Assembly: GCA_003260075.1 (NCBI GenBank)
Contig: QLIY01000069.1
Coordinates: 107,491-171,490, forward strand
Origin: Phallusia mammillata
Taxonomy: Eukaryota; Chordata; Ascidiacea; Phlebobranchia; Ascidiidae
Direction: 5' to 3'
Length of the DNA: 64,000 nucleotides
Of the stretch, positions 1 through 10,100 are shown piece by piece. The translations under genes and the position numbers were made by a program. The notes beneath the pieces were generated by a model, which made no database searches, was not told the origin of the DNA, and saw only the letters and a list, made by a program, of their open reading frames with translations. Numbering within the stretch: the first letter of the stretch is position 1; every line of letters starts with the position of its first letter.

Positions 1-512
1 ATATTAAAAATACCAAAATATTAAAAATACCTAAATATTGATAGCCTGAAACGAAATGTCAACATTGACAGCAATGCAACCTGCATTTCTCAACGGCAAA
101 GGCGTAAACCGCATGTGCCTGTAAAACTTAAAACAATGAATACCTGGCGCGCAAATTCCAGGTGACGCCACAGTAGCTATTGTGACGATCACGCCATCTG
201 TTGACCTGAGGTAACCTTATGACGTGGTGTGAGCAATGTTTGCCATTCCTGCTGTGTATAGGTACTTGAAACACCTGCAAAGCACCTGCCTGGCATTCTG
301 CAATAATCCACAGGTTCATGTAATATTCCCACCACACAAGAAAATGCGTTTTGTCATGACATAATGAAAATTTAGGGTTTCTTATGTGAATTTAGTTTGT
401 CTTCTGGAGAATAAATGTCTGTGACGTATGTTTTTGACCTTGTGACGTCACATTGTTTGTTCCATTGCCTGGCTACGGCGCTTTATTTTATTCCACTTCT
501 ATTGTTGCGCAG

Positions 513-3442
513 ACACATGGAATTGTACGCCGACCAAGAGTCGCGAGGTGGCGTACTTGAGCCGGAAGCTACTGTGGAAATCAAATTCCGCCGGAAGGAT
601 TTGATTAAAACCATGAAACGCTGCGACCAGGAATACGCCGGTATTTCATCCAAACTCGGTGAGTAGAAATTAATTTCACGCATAATATACAACAGCTACA
701 AATACGAGCTTGTGCGGGTTGCCATGGCGACAGTTTTGTAAATGAAAATCTCTTTGGAACACTATACCGGATCTGTTCATAAGTTTAATGCTGTAACTAA
801 CGGCCCAAATAGGTGTAAAAAGCGACATGCTTTATTGTTCAAACGTTTTGGCAAATGCTCATGCCATCATCAGNTTTCATCCAAACTCGGTGAGTAGAAA
901 TTAATTTCACGCATAATATACAACAGCTACAAATACGAGCTTGTGCGGGTTGCCATGGCGACAGTTTTGTAAATGAAAATCTCTTTGGAACACTATACCG
1001 GATCTGTTCATAAGTTTAATGCTGTAACTAACGGCCCAAATAGATGTAAAAAGCGACATGCTTTATTGTTCAAACGTTTTGGCAAATGCTCATCCCATCA
1101 TCAGTGATATGAAGGCAACATCAGTTACACTCGTTTTTTTACAATCTATTGTTCGCAGAAAACGAGGAACTCAGTGAAGCCGAACGAAAAACGTTGAACA
1201 ATAAATTGAAAGAACGCGAAGATTATTTGGAACCGGTCTACCACCAGGTGGCGGTAGAGTTCGCAGACTTGCACGACACACCGGGTGGAATGCTGGCGAA
1301 GGGATGCATCTCGGTAAGCTGTGTGTTGTTAACTGTCGTCAGATTGTAAGCTGAAGGTTGCGGGTTCGAATCTTGCCACGTATTTCTATAATTCGCACGA
1401 AACTTGGATCAGTAAAAACATGATTTAATATTACAAACGTGTGGAAACTGTTTGCGTTGATCGTTGCAACATGTTGGATTAATTTGTATGTATGACGTTT
1501 CAAAGGTCATGCTTTTGTTATTGGTAATTAAATGCATTTCTACCCACCAAAATAAAATTGAAAATTAACATTATTTGAACAATTTTTGTTATGTTTACCT
1601 AAGAAGTGCGCCACGGGAGGAAATTTTAGCTCTGTAATGCCACTTTAAACCGACAAAATCGACACCATGGCATAAAGTTCCCGCAGAGGTTCAATAATTT
1701 TTTTTAGTCAATGCGAATCCAGTCTTACAAACTGCGGATTCATGAACTGCAACTTTATTTTCTTCTCCCAGGGAATCTTGCAGTGGAAAACGAGTCGAAG
1801 TTTCGTTTATTGGCGACTTCGACGTTTGCTTCTGCAAGATGATGTGAAGAAACGATGTATTGGGATCAACAAGGATTTGACAAACGGACAGATCGACGCC
1901 ATGTTACGACGCTGGTTTGTTGAGGACCTCGGCACTGTAAAGGTGGGTTGGTATAATCCTATGAGTGATACGTCCAGGCGTAAACTGTGGTGAAATTAAA
2001 TGGGACATTTGAAGCATGCGATTTTTCGTCGCAGTTAAAACATTGCAAAACAAAATGCCCTTATGGAAAAAACTACTACTTAACAAGTCGGAGGCAAAAT
2101 CAGTCGTTATCGCGCGGTGTTTTCATTGCGTTGTGACATGCTTGCGTTCAGTTCCTTTTCCTTTGTGTATGGCCCCCCCCCCGGACATTTGAAGCATGCG
2201 ATTTTTCGTCGCAGTTAAAACATTGCAAAATAAAATGCCCTTATGGAAAAAACTACTACTTTACAAGTCAGAGGCAAAATCAGTCGTTATCGCGCGGTGT
2301 TTTCGTTGCGTTGTGACATGGTTGCGTTCAGTTCCTTTTCCTTTGTGTATGGTGCACTGTATACATTCAGTGTTATTTACCCTGATGAAGACGACCCGTG
2401 TAGGACGTCGAAACGTCGAAATATAAAGACATTTGCCTGAAGAGCTCTTTAAAGTTTATATCATGCCTGGCAGCAATAGCTTATATTGGAAACAATGACG
2501 CTTTATGCCCCCCCCCCCGCGTTTTTCCACCATCTAATACATTTGAAAAGTCATTCGCTTTTTTTTTCTTGGATGCCCTTTAGAACACTAGTTACGTGTG
2601 TTAGCAGGGCATGAATATCCCCCCCCCCCAAAGACATTTGCCTGAAGAGCTCTTTAAAGTTTATATCATGCCTGGCAACAACAGCTTATATAAGAAACAA
2701 TGACGCTTTATGTTTTAATGGAAATTTCGTTCTTAGTTGAGCTGCTTTCTAATTCCGTTTAATCTTATACACCAAGTTTTGTTGTAACATTTTTTTCAGA
2801 TGTTAGATTAAAGGTCGAAGTTTTGTGATAATTTTTTAAGTTTTGTGCAGTTCTCTGTTTGACTTGTGTGTTGTACATTTAGATATTCAAAGTTGCAACG
2901 TTTAATTCTTGAACCTCTTATTCGTTCAGGCTCATCTGTGGGAAGACAACAAAGCTGTCGCTGATTGGCTTTCACTCCAACTTAATTCATCCAAAAACAA
3001 AACCGGATCGTCAATTCTAGAGGAGAACATAAAGATCTTACAACGAGACTCAATTTCGCAGCAGGTAACTTTCAAAGTTTGCAAAATATCTAAAGTTAGC
3101 GATGACCACCATCAAGGTTAACAATGTGTTTTCGTGTTCCATTTTATTTTGAGAATAAATTCTAAAGTTTTTCCACCAACGACACCCGTATGACTGTAAC
3201 CTCCGAAGTGTGTAACAAACTTAACCTGGACTTTGTAACAAACACAAAATATTCCAACTAACACATTTAAATATCAGAATCTCACTCAGACTGTCGATAA
3301 CCAACTGGAATATTTTCAGATCCGCCATTTATCGCAAACCAGCCCCGACATCGCTCTCCACTCGATGGTCCAACTCGCTCAGAGCCTCAGCCCGGAACAA
3401 CGAAAGGAGGCCGTGAAAATTCTAGAATCGCTAGAAACATAA
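513..3442 (+). CDS. ACACA: Acetyl-CoA carboxylase, C-terminal carboxyltransferase end (5' partial)
   Basis: Five terminal exons of the multidomain biotin enzyme that makes malonyl-CoA, the committed step of fatty-acid synthesis. Exons: 513-658, 1159-1313, 1772-1942, 2930-3064, 3320-3442 (stop TAA). All introns are GT-AG and the phases join. Recognised from the end of the carboxyltransferase domain: [16 protein letters not shown], then [57 protein letters not shown] and the helical tail ending ILESLET. Upstream domains (biotin carboxylase, BCCP, central region) lie before the window, so 1-512 should be intron; I see no exon there. A 230-bp duplication (644-873 and 875-1104, joined by one N) repeats the end of the first exon and is probably an assembly artefact. 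Oddity: the usual DTPGRM motif reads DTPGGM. ACACA and ACACB cannot be told apart from this end. Confidence 0.93.
644..1104. repeat. 230-bp direct duplication across a single N
   Basis: Bases 644-873 and 875-1104 are almost identical and separated by one N at 874. The repeated segment holds the 3' end of an acetyl-CoA carboxylase exon plus intron. Most likely two haplotype contigs that were abutted rather than merged. It includes a dispersed repeat (about 802-873) seen again at 19239-19330. Confidence 0.85.
2003..2352. repeat. Direct duplication split by poly-C (2173-2182)
   Basis: Bases 2003-2172 reappear at 2183-2352 with a few substitutions, with ten C between the copies. The left copy stops exactly at the C run while the right copy continues into new sequence, as expected for an unmerged contig overlap. 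Lies in an intron of the carboxylase gene. Confidence 0.85.
2382..2712 (+). repeat. Dispersed repeat with hammerhead-like core, plus partial second copy
   Basis: CTGATGA at 2382-2388, a hairpin GACG...CGTC (2390-2409), then GAAAC (2410-2414) and a tail containing TTTGCCTGAAGAGCTC and ATGCCTGGCAGCAATAGC. The tail recurs at 2630-2712 after two poly-C runs (2508-2518, 2619-2629), in reverse near 26790-26895, and partly at 41330-41370. It is a dispersed transposon-derived family; which element it belongs to is not clear from this window. Confidence 0.6.
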
Positions 3443-4244
3443 TAAGTTCAAACTTTCAAACATTTGTTGCACTTTTAGTTTGTTCCCGTCGATTTCGAAC
3501 TTCTCAATCGAATTTATTTGTGTATTGTTTCTATGCACTGCGCTCTTTGTATTGGAAGTCCATCTAATTCATGCCCACCGCTCGCTTTTATGCAATTTTC
3601 GCAACTGTAGCCCCGGTACGTACGTTCCACAGTCCCTATATACGTCCGCTCTAGCCTATAAGCAGCCATAGCCGTGCCCCTGAAAACGGCGTTGGCGACC
3701 CCACTGTGACGCCAAACACTGAAAACTGGAACTCGCATTTTTGTTAAATCCGCTATAATGTATTGAATGATATAAGTTTTAGCGAATGACCGCCCCCTAG
3801 TGACGCTGAAACATCTGATTGCCGCAAAAACTCTGTGTTGTGAAGTTTGTAGCAATTTTGTGTGGGAGAATCGAGCGCCTTACCAACATTCCCGTCGGCA
3901 CTGAAGCGCAAGCCTTGATTTTGTGTGAAAACGCCGCCTTGATTGTTTCTGCTGCTTGTGGAAATGTATGATGCCTACCTTGTGTTGATGTAATCGCTTG
4001 ATCTATATTGCCTGTGGCAAACTAAATCCTGGAATGCGAAACCGAGTTTGTTACCTAACGAGCACAGAATAGCAAAACCACAGCAAGTTTAGTTGAGTTT
4101 GTGTTTCTACAGAGACAAGTAATGTTAAGCCTATTCTAACCTCCAGCGTTTAAAGAAATTAATTATCATGTCGAGACAGATTGTGTTTCAGTTTATCTTT
4201 GGTACAAAAACAGAGAATCACAGAGAAAATAGTTCACCAATAAG
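3443..4244. other. Intergenic, 3' flank of acetyl-CoA carboxylase
   Basis: No convincing coding sequence on either strand; short open frames here have no family resemblance. Presumably the 3' UTR of the carboxylase followed by spacer. Confidence 0.5.
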
Positions 4245-4475
4245 CCTGTGTAGCTCAGTTTTTCGAGGGCAAGTGCCGAAAAGACTCCTGTCGAGGGTTC
4301 GAATCCCACCGCTGGCTAGATGTTTGTAGCCTATGCCTTGCCCATATGGTGGTGAATGCTTGGGAGACCAGCTGATTCGGTATAACGTCTTCAATGGGCC
4401 TGGCGTGTTATACTTTATTATGAGTATGCCGTAATCTCTGGTCTGCATCGCCGCTTCAGGGCTGATCCCAGTATG
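4245..4475 (+). repeat. tRNA-derived SINE-like element
   Basis: Starts with a tRNA-like head: GCCTGTGTAGCTCAG (A-box-like) and, about 45 bases on, GGGTTCGAATCCCACC (a good B box with a T-arm). The head ends GCTGGC, which pairs with the GCCTGTG start apart from one mismatch and a wobble. No clean anticodon stem can be folded, so it is not a working tRNA. About 150 bp of unrelated body follows. This is the usual structure of a Pol III-driven SINE. Confidence 0.55.
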
Positions 4476-4709
4476 AATGGATTTATCTTAGCTGGTAAAA
4501 AAATAGTTTTAATCCGGATGTCACAATTTCCAGCTGCGAAAAAGACTCGCGTAATTTTAAATTTTCAAGATGCTAAAATTGAAAAAAAAAACTATCACTA
4601 GGAGCGCTGTCATAGTTTGAAATGATTACGCAGCATATTCTGCAAAAATATGACTTGACAAACAGTTTTCCACATGGATGCAGATTGTTATTGTTTGTTT
4701 TTTAGATGT

Positions 4710-4868
4710 AAGCCGTGGTGGGATTTAGCCGGTTCGAACCGGTTCTACATTTGATGAGATCAGCGAACCGGTTAGCATTACTGGTTACTGTCAAAGGACT
4801 TTTTGTAACAGAACCGGCTAAAAAATATGACTTTTTTGTGATAGAACGGGATGACAAAAAATTTGAAT
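4710..4868. mobile_element. Short TIR element, GTGGTGGGATT family
   Basis: Begins GTGGTGGGATTTAGCCGGTT and ends with the inverted form AATCCCACCAC, with inner matches such as AGAACCGGCT. A second member in the opposite order lies at 34801-34976. Non-autonomous, probably hAT-like; the edges are approximate. Confidence 0.6.
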
Positions 4869-5030
4869 CCCACCACTGAATATAAGGTCAGTTAAAGAAC
4901 AAAAATGTGTTTACCTTTTGCCCTTGAATGTTGAGTACTGTTTACTTTTGTGTTTTATTTTCCAGGCAAATAAATAGTTGAATGTTTTAAACTTAAACCC
5001 GCTTTGGGTCTAAAGCAGACACAGATAACC

Positions 5031-5822
5031 ATGAGTGTGAATATTCAAATGGAGTTCGCTGTGGAAATGTCGTGCGAAGCTTGTTCCGATTCAATTACGA
5101 AGGTACTGAAGGAAAAGTCTGTAAAGGTTTTGGATATTGACTTGGATAAACAAATGGTTTTGGTCGAAACAAACAAACCTTTCCAAAATATTCAAGAAAC
5201 CATCGAAAGCACTGGAAAGCGAGCAGCTTTGATGGGATTAGGTTCAAGTGTTGGAGGAAAACACCTCGGTGCAGCAGTTGCTGAAATTAGTGGAACAAAA
5301 GTGAGAGGAGTTGTCAGAATGCTTCAACTCGACGAACAAAATTGTCTTTTTGAAGGGACTTTGGATGGTTTGTCCCCCGGAGAACATGGTTTAAATATCC
5401 ATGAGTTTGGAGATCTTTCGAATGGGTGTGTTAACTGTGGTGAGCATTACAACCCTCATGGAAGGCAACATGGTGGAAGAAACAAGTCTGAAAGACATGT
5501 CGGTGACCTCGGTAACATTTCAGCTGAGAAAAATGGGAGGTCTGTGTTTCGGTTTGTGGATGACCAGGTTAAGGTGTGGGATATAATTGGAAGGTCAATG
5601 GTTGTTCATGAGAAGGCAGATGACCTTGGGCAAGGTCAATATGATTCATCTAAACAGCATGGCAATTCTGGTCAAGGCCTTGCATGTGGCATTGTTGCAC
5701 GATCTGCTGGGCTTATGCAAAATGTTAAGAGGGTTTGTGCGTGTGACGGAATAGTTTTGTGGGACGAAAGAAATGTCCCGGCTGCTGGAGTAGAAAGATC
5801 GCAGTTCATGCAAAAGTTGTAG
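5031..5822 (+). CDS. CCS: Copper chaperone for superoxide dismutase (intronless)
   Basis: 263 residues in one exon, near the usual family length of about 270. Cytosolic protein that loads copper into SOD1 and helps form its disulfide. Domain I (about residues 1-70) is Atx1-like with the copper motif MSCEAC. Domain II (about 75-225) is SOD-like: HGLNIHEFGD, HYNPHGRQHGG, ERHVGDLG, VVHEKADDLGQG. Domain III has the CxC motif in RVCACDGIVLWDERN. The zinc-site histidines and aspartate are present. In the SOD1 copper site the first histidine (position 46) is Asn here, while the position-120 histidine, an Asp in human CCS as I recall it, is still His. I chose ATG 5031 because the frame upstream has only a TTG and runs through likely acceptor sequence (CAG at 5015-5017 and 4964-4966), either a 5' UTR intron or a spliced-leader site. 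Confidence 0.93.
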   Translation: MSVNIQMEFAVEMSCEACSDSITKVLKEKSVKVLDIDLDKQMVLVETNKPFQNIQETIESTGKRAALMGLGSSVGGKHLGAAVAEISGTKVRGVVRMLQLDEQNCLFEGTLDGLSPGEHGLNIHEFGDLSNGCVNCGEHYNPHGRQHGGRNKSERHVGDLGNISAEKNGRSVFRFVDDQVKVWDIIGRSMVVHEKADDLGQGQYDSSKQHGNSGQGLACGIVARSAGLMQNVKRVCACDGIVLWDERNVPAAGVERSQFMQKL

Positions 5823-5848
5823 CTTTGAACATATCCTCAATAATTTAC

Positions 5849-6161
5849 GGGTGGCACTAAATACCGCATGTGGCCGCATGTGACCGCATGTGATTCCTCT
5901 TAAAATACACCATGTTATGTGAAATGTAAGAATTCCAGCCCCATTAGGGGTAAAATAGACCAGATTCTAGATTGATTTTAATTTCAAACCTTCACCCAAC
6001 CCTAATAGCTCTAACCGTCAGCGCTTTCAAAAGTCCGCAAAATTATTTTTTGGTAAAAGCATATTTAAGTCCTTCACAGATTCCTGCCGTGTGATAACAT
6101 GCGGTCACATGCGGTATACCATGCGGTCACATGCGGCCACATGCGGTATTTAGTACCACCG
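5849..6161. mobile_element. 313-bp MITE, CCGCATGTGA-rich terminal inverted repeats
   Basis: Long TIRs: GGGTGGCACTAAATACCGCA at the left and its complement ending GGTATTTAGTACCACCG at the right, with CCGCATGTGACCGCATGTG iterations inside the arms. Flanked by ATAATTTAC on both sides (5840-5848 and 6162-6170), an apparent 8-9 bp target duplication. A second copy in the opposite orientation is at 57591-57882. No coding capacity, so non-autonomous; the duplication size suggests hAT. Confidence 0.85.
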
Positions 6162-6650
6162 ATAATTTACTATGCAAATGATAAACTGTACGTCTTACAA
6201 AACTTTCTTTGAATCACCAGAAATGTAATTCAAACACCCAACAAATCTACATATTGACTGGTGGGTGGATTATTTTACTTTAAATCAAAACTGGCAATTT
6301 AAAACATTTTTGTGTTGTTTCTTCTTGTAATCCTGTGTATATTTCTATCAATGTATATTACCGTAACCAAATTAAACTCAATTTTTACAAAACTTGGATC
6401 AACAAAATGTATTTTAAATCCAGCAGCACCCAAGCAAGATTATATCAGCACCCAAGATACTTCTGCTTCAAATCTGGCCTTTTTGTATATTTTTTTCTTG
6501 CAATCTTGCATATATGTTTCTATCGTTGTAGTGTATATTACCATACATTTTAGCAATACTGTGTTGAACCACCATGACTAACCTGTGTCCTAATTAAAAG
6601 GAATTCCATAACAATTGTGAAATAGTGTAATTTATGCTGGCAGAGGAATG

Positions 6651-6756
<106 letters not shown>

Positions 6757-7156
6757 ATGAAAATTGTGGAATAACAACATGAAGATAATTACAATTGAAA
6801 CATGGATAAAAGAGAGCACAATAGTTGCTACATTTACCCACAAAGAAATGTACGAGGCAAATTGGCAGCACAATAAACACCAACTATTCAAATTTGTTAC
6901 AATCTTGCATTCTAGTTCAGATGCTGAGCACGATTTAATTTGATGAGTTTTATAACATAGAAAATGAGCAACTGACATAGATTGAGAATTGGTTAAATAA
7001 ACAGGATTTAAAGCAAGCACAATGTCTTGTTTCTCATTTCAAGTTGTTCATGTAAATAAATTCCATTTGAAGTTTGTCAAAAACTCTCGTTACCACATAA
7101 TCAATCTGCTTAAAAGGCAACTGTTAGTAGCATAGAATACATACAACACAGATGAA

Positions 7157-10100
7157 TCACCACCAAACAGACCAAAAATCAAGGTAGGCTTCATTTAAAA
7201 CTTCCTGCAAAAGTTTCATTGCAACAGAGTCAACTGAACTATCAGGAATGTCACGTGCTGTGGTGACTGGCCTCACCATGTTGATGCTAACCCTCTTCAT
7301 GGCCATGTTAACATGCACCGTCACCATAACGTGAAAATTATCAGAGTTCAAAATACACACAGTGTTCACGTTACTGTCTCCAGACACAAAAGATGCAGAG
7401 GACTTTGGAAATGCCTTTAGAAGTCTTTTGTGGAGTTTGATTCCATACTTAACACTTCCCTTACGTGAATTTAAAAGTTTTACAACTTTTGGATCAATTT
7501 TGGAAGCAGAAACAATCCACATAAGGTTTTGCAGTTTGTCAAATTCTTCCCATGATAAGGAATTGCTGTAGTTCTTCTCCTTGCAAGATTGCACGAGTCT
7601 GTTCCAGAGCTGATGACGATAGCACTCGGTTCCTGCACTGGCACATAACTCAGCAAGACACTTTTCGGTTCGCTGCTGCTCACATTTCACAAAACATGAA
7701 GCCTGGTGGCTTTCCGCTTTGTCAGTGCTGTTAAACACCACTGAACTTAAATCAAGTTTTTCCCGGTGAAATGTCGCCAAACTTTGGGCTATTCCTGTCA
7801 CTTCAGAAAACCTACGTCCATGTTTCTTCCTATCCAGAGACGAACTTGAATTTCGTGGAGTATTTGCCATAGTGGGCTGTATGGCTTTTTCTGTAAAGAG
7901 GATGTAGTAATCCATAACAAGGGCTCTGGTATTGCTTGAAGCAGATGAAGTGAAAACAACACAGATATTCTTATTTCTGTGATCAACCTCTGAACAATCG
8001 CTTGCGTGCTGGTCACAAAGTGAGGCGGTGGAGCAAAGCATAGCCCTCGGTGTAGTGAGGGATTTGCAGTTTGAATAAAACACTTTCAAGTCCATGTCTT
8101 CAGAGTGGTTTGTGATGAAACTAAACATGTCCTTGTGTGAAACATTGGGGCAGGGAACTGTCACATTTCCACACAGTATATGGTGCGAGAGCGGATGAAC
8201 TAAAGGCTCGTAACAATCTGCTAATGCTTGTAGTATATCAGTCTGAGAGCATCCTGTATAAAGAGATGATACTTTGTCATTTATCAACAACTGCACTTCT
8301 GCTAACTGAAGATCCAAACTGATGGCATGAACATTCAAGCACTCTTTAAACTTCTCACAAGAATTGAGGAAGTTGACGTGCAACTTCACGTTATCAGGTC
8401 GACTGCCATCATACGACATGTGCGGCATATCAACTCCATACAACTTAACATCGAAAAGGTCGTCGTGGAACAAGAAAGTTATTACCACAATACCACCAGG
8501 CATGGCACGATACAAATACTGGGTTGGTGGTATGCTTAACTTCGCTGCTCTCGATATGTCAGTTTGTAAATGCACAAAGCCCTTCCAGTGGTTAAAATAG
8601 CACTGGTAAAATGTGTTCATCAGCTGTTCCTCATTAAAATCAGGAGTATCATGCTCTTCTTCCTTCTCTGTTGTGATCTTACTCAGCGAGTCCCCAGATT
8701 TTCGTCTGTAGCTGTCGAGAAACGAACTCCGTCTTGTCAACTTTTCCGGCTTCGATCCTGAAATGGTTCGAGCTTTGCGTTTGTGACCAGAATAAATAGC
8801 AAGAAACCTCTTCTGTGCTTTACAACTCAACAGAATTGGGGCACATTGTGCAAATAGAAGCCTTGCATGCGACATGAGAATCGAAAGTGTTGGGCCTGAA
8901 ACTATTGATACATTTGCTGCAGTTTTGCGAAACTTGGCAAAAAGATTTTTCAAATGCATCTTTTCCTCACTTCGCTTATATTTTAACCGGGCAATGTTAT
9001 AACACTGTTGACCATACAGTGATGCTTTATCCTTGGAGCTGGTTTCACGTTCGTTTATTGGACAAACTGGTTGGCAATCGAGGTAGTGGTCATCAAAGAA
9101 GCGATCAGCGAAAGTTGGCTTTTGTTTCTTTTCAGGGACAGGAAGAGAAGAATATCGAGATAAAACGTCAACTGTAAACCCAGAAACCTCAGCACTTTGG
9201 TTCTTGTAGTTGAAAAGTCCGAGCTTTTGAAAAGTAATCCCTTGCATCATAGTATGTCTGGCATTGTGAAACGCAGCACACTGTTTCAGAGTTTTGTGAA
9301 TGGAAGCAGTTTTGTCGCCAGCGATGTTGTACAAATACACTGTGACTGTGGTGGGAGATTTGGACAGCGTGTAAACAAAATGATGTCGGGGAATAAATGA
9401 AGATGAAGCAATAAGAGAATGTTGAGGACATGGGCTCTTTTCAGGTTTGTCGCTTATATCATGAGAGGGAAATCTCTGGATACTGCTTAAGTTTGGACGA
9501 TTTTGTTCACTTTGGCGACCGACAGTTCTTTTCCACATATTTTCAGAACAAATTATCATTTCCAAGTGTTTTCCAGGAACTTCTTGCTCGAAACCTAGTC
9601 CGGTGTGATGAGTCCATACTAATGAGCTGGCTGGTTTCGAAAACAGGAAAATTTCTGGGTGGGTAATCTGGCTACGGAAAATTTTTAGCAGATTTTGTGT
9701 GCAGTGCAGCTTACACGACCTGCTGTGCAAGTTTAATGTTAGTTCAGACACAGAAATACATGCATTGGACTTCATGTAGTGAAGCCAATCAGGCAGTATA
9801 GTGTGGTAAGCTTCTGACAAATGACCCTGTTGTTTGGGAGGCACAGTTTTGCTGGGTTGCTGGTCAACAGTTTTAGTGGTTGATCTCGATTGCAACACAC
9901 TTAGTATTTTACCTGTGCTGCTTTCTGTACAATCTGGGTCAGAATAATTCAACACAGCTGCAGATTTTTTTGTTGGAGTGGGCTCAAACAGTGGAATTTG
10001 TGATAGATTTTCCATAACAAGATCACACAGTGCACTCTGTATAGCTGAAAGAAGTTTCTGTGTGAGACCGTCCAGTTTTATGCTTCCCCTTGTCCAAACA

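Noticed and set aside
1340-1375. tRNA gene suggested by GGGTTCGAATC
   Set aside because: Only a B-box-like word; no acceptor or anticodon stem, and it sits in a carboxylase intron, so at most a SINE remnant.
2196-2440. Small plus-strand genes around 2200-2440
   Set aside because: They lie in a dispersed, duplicated repeat within a carboxylase intron; no conserved protein features.
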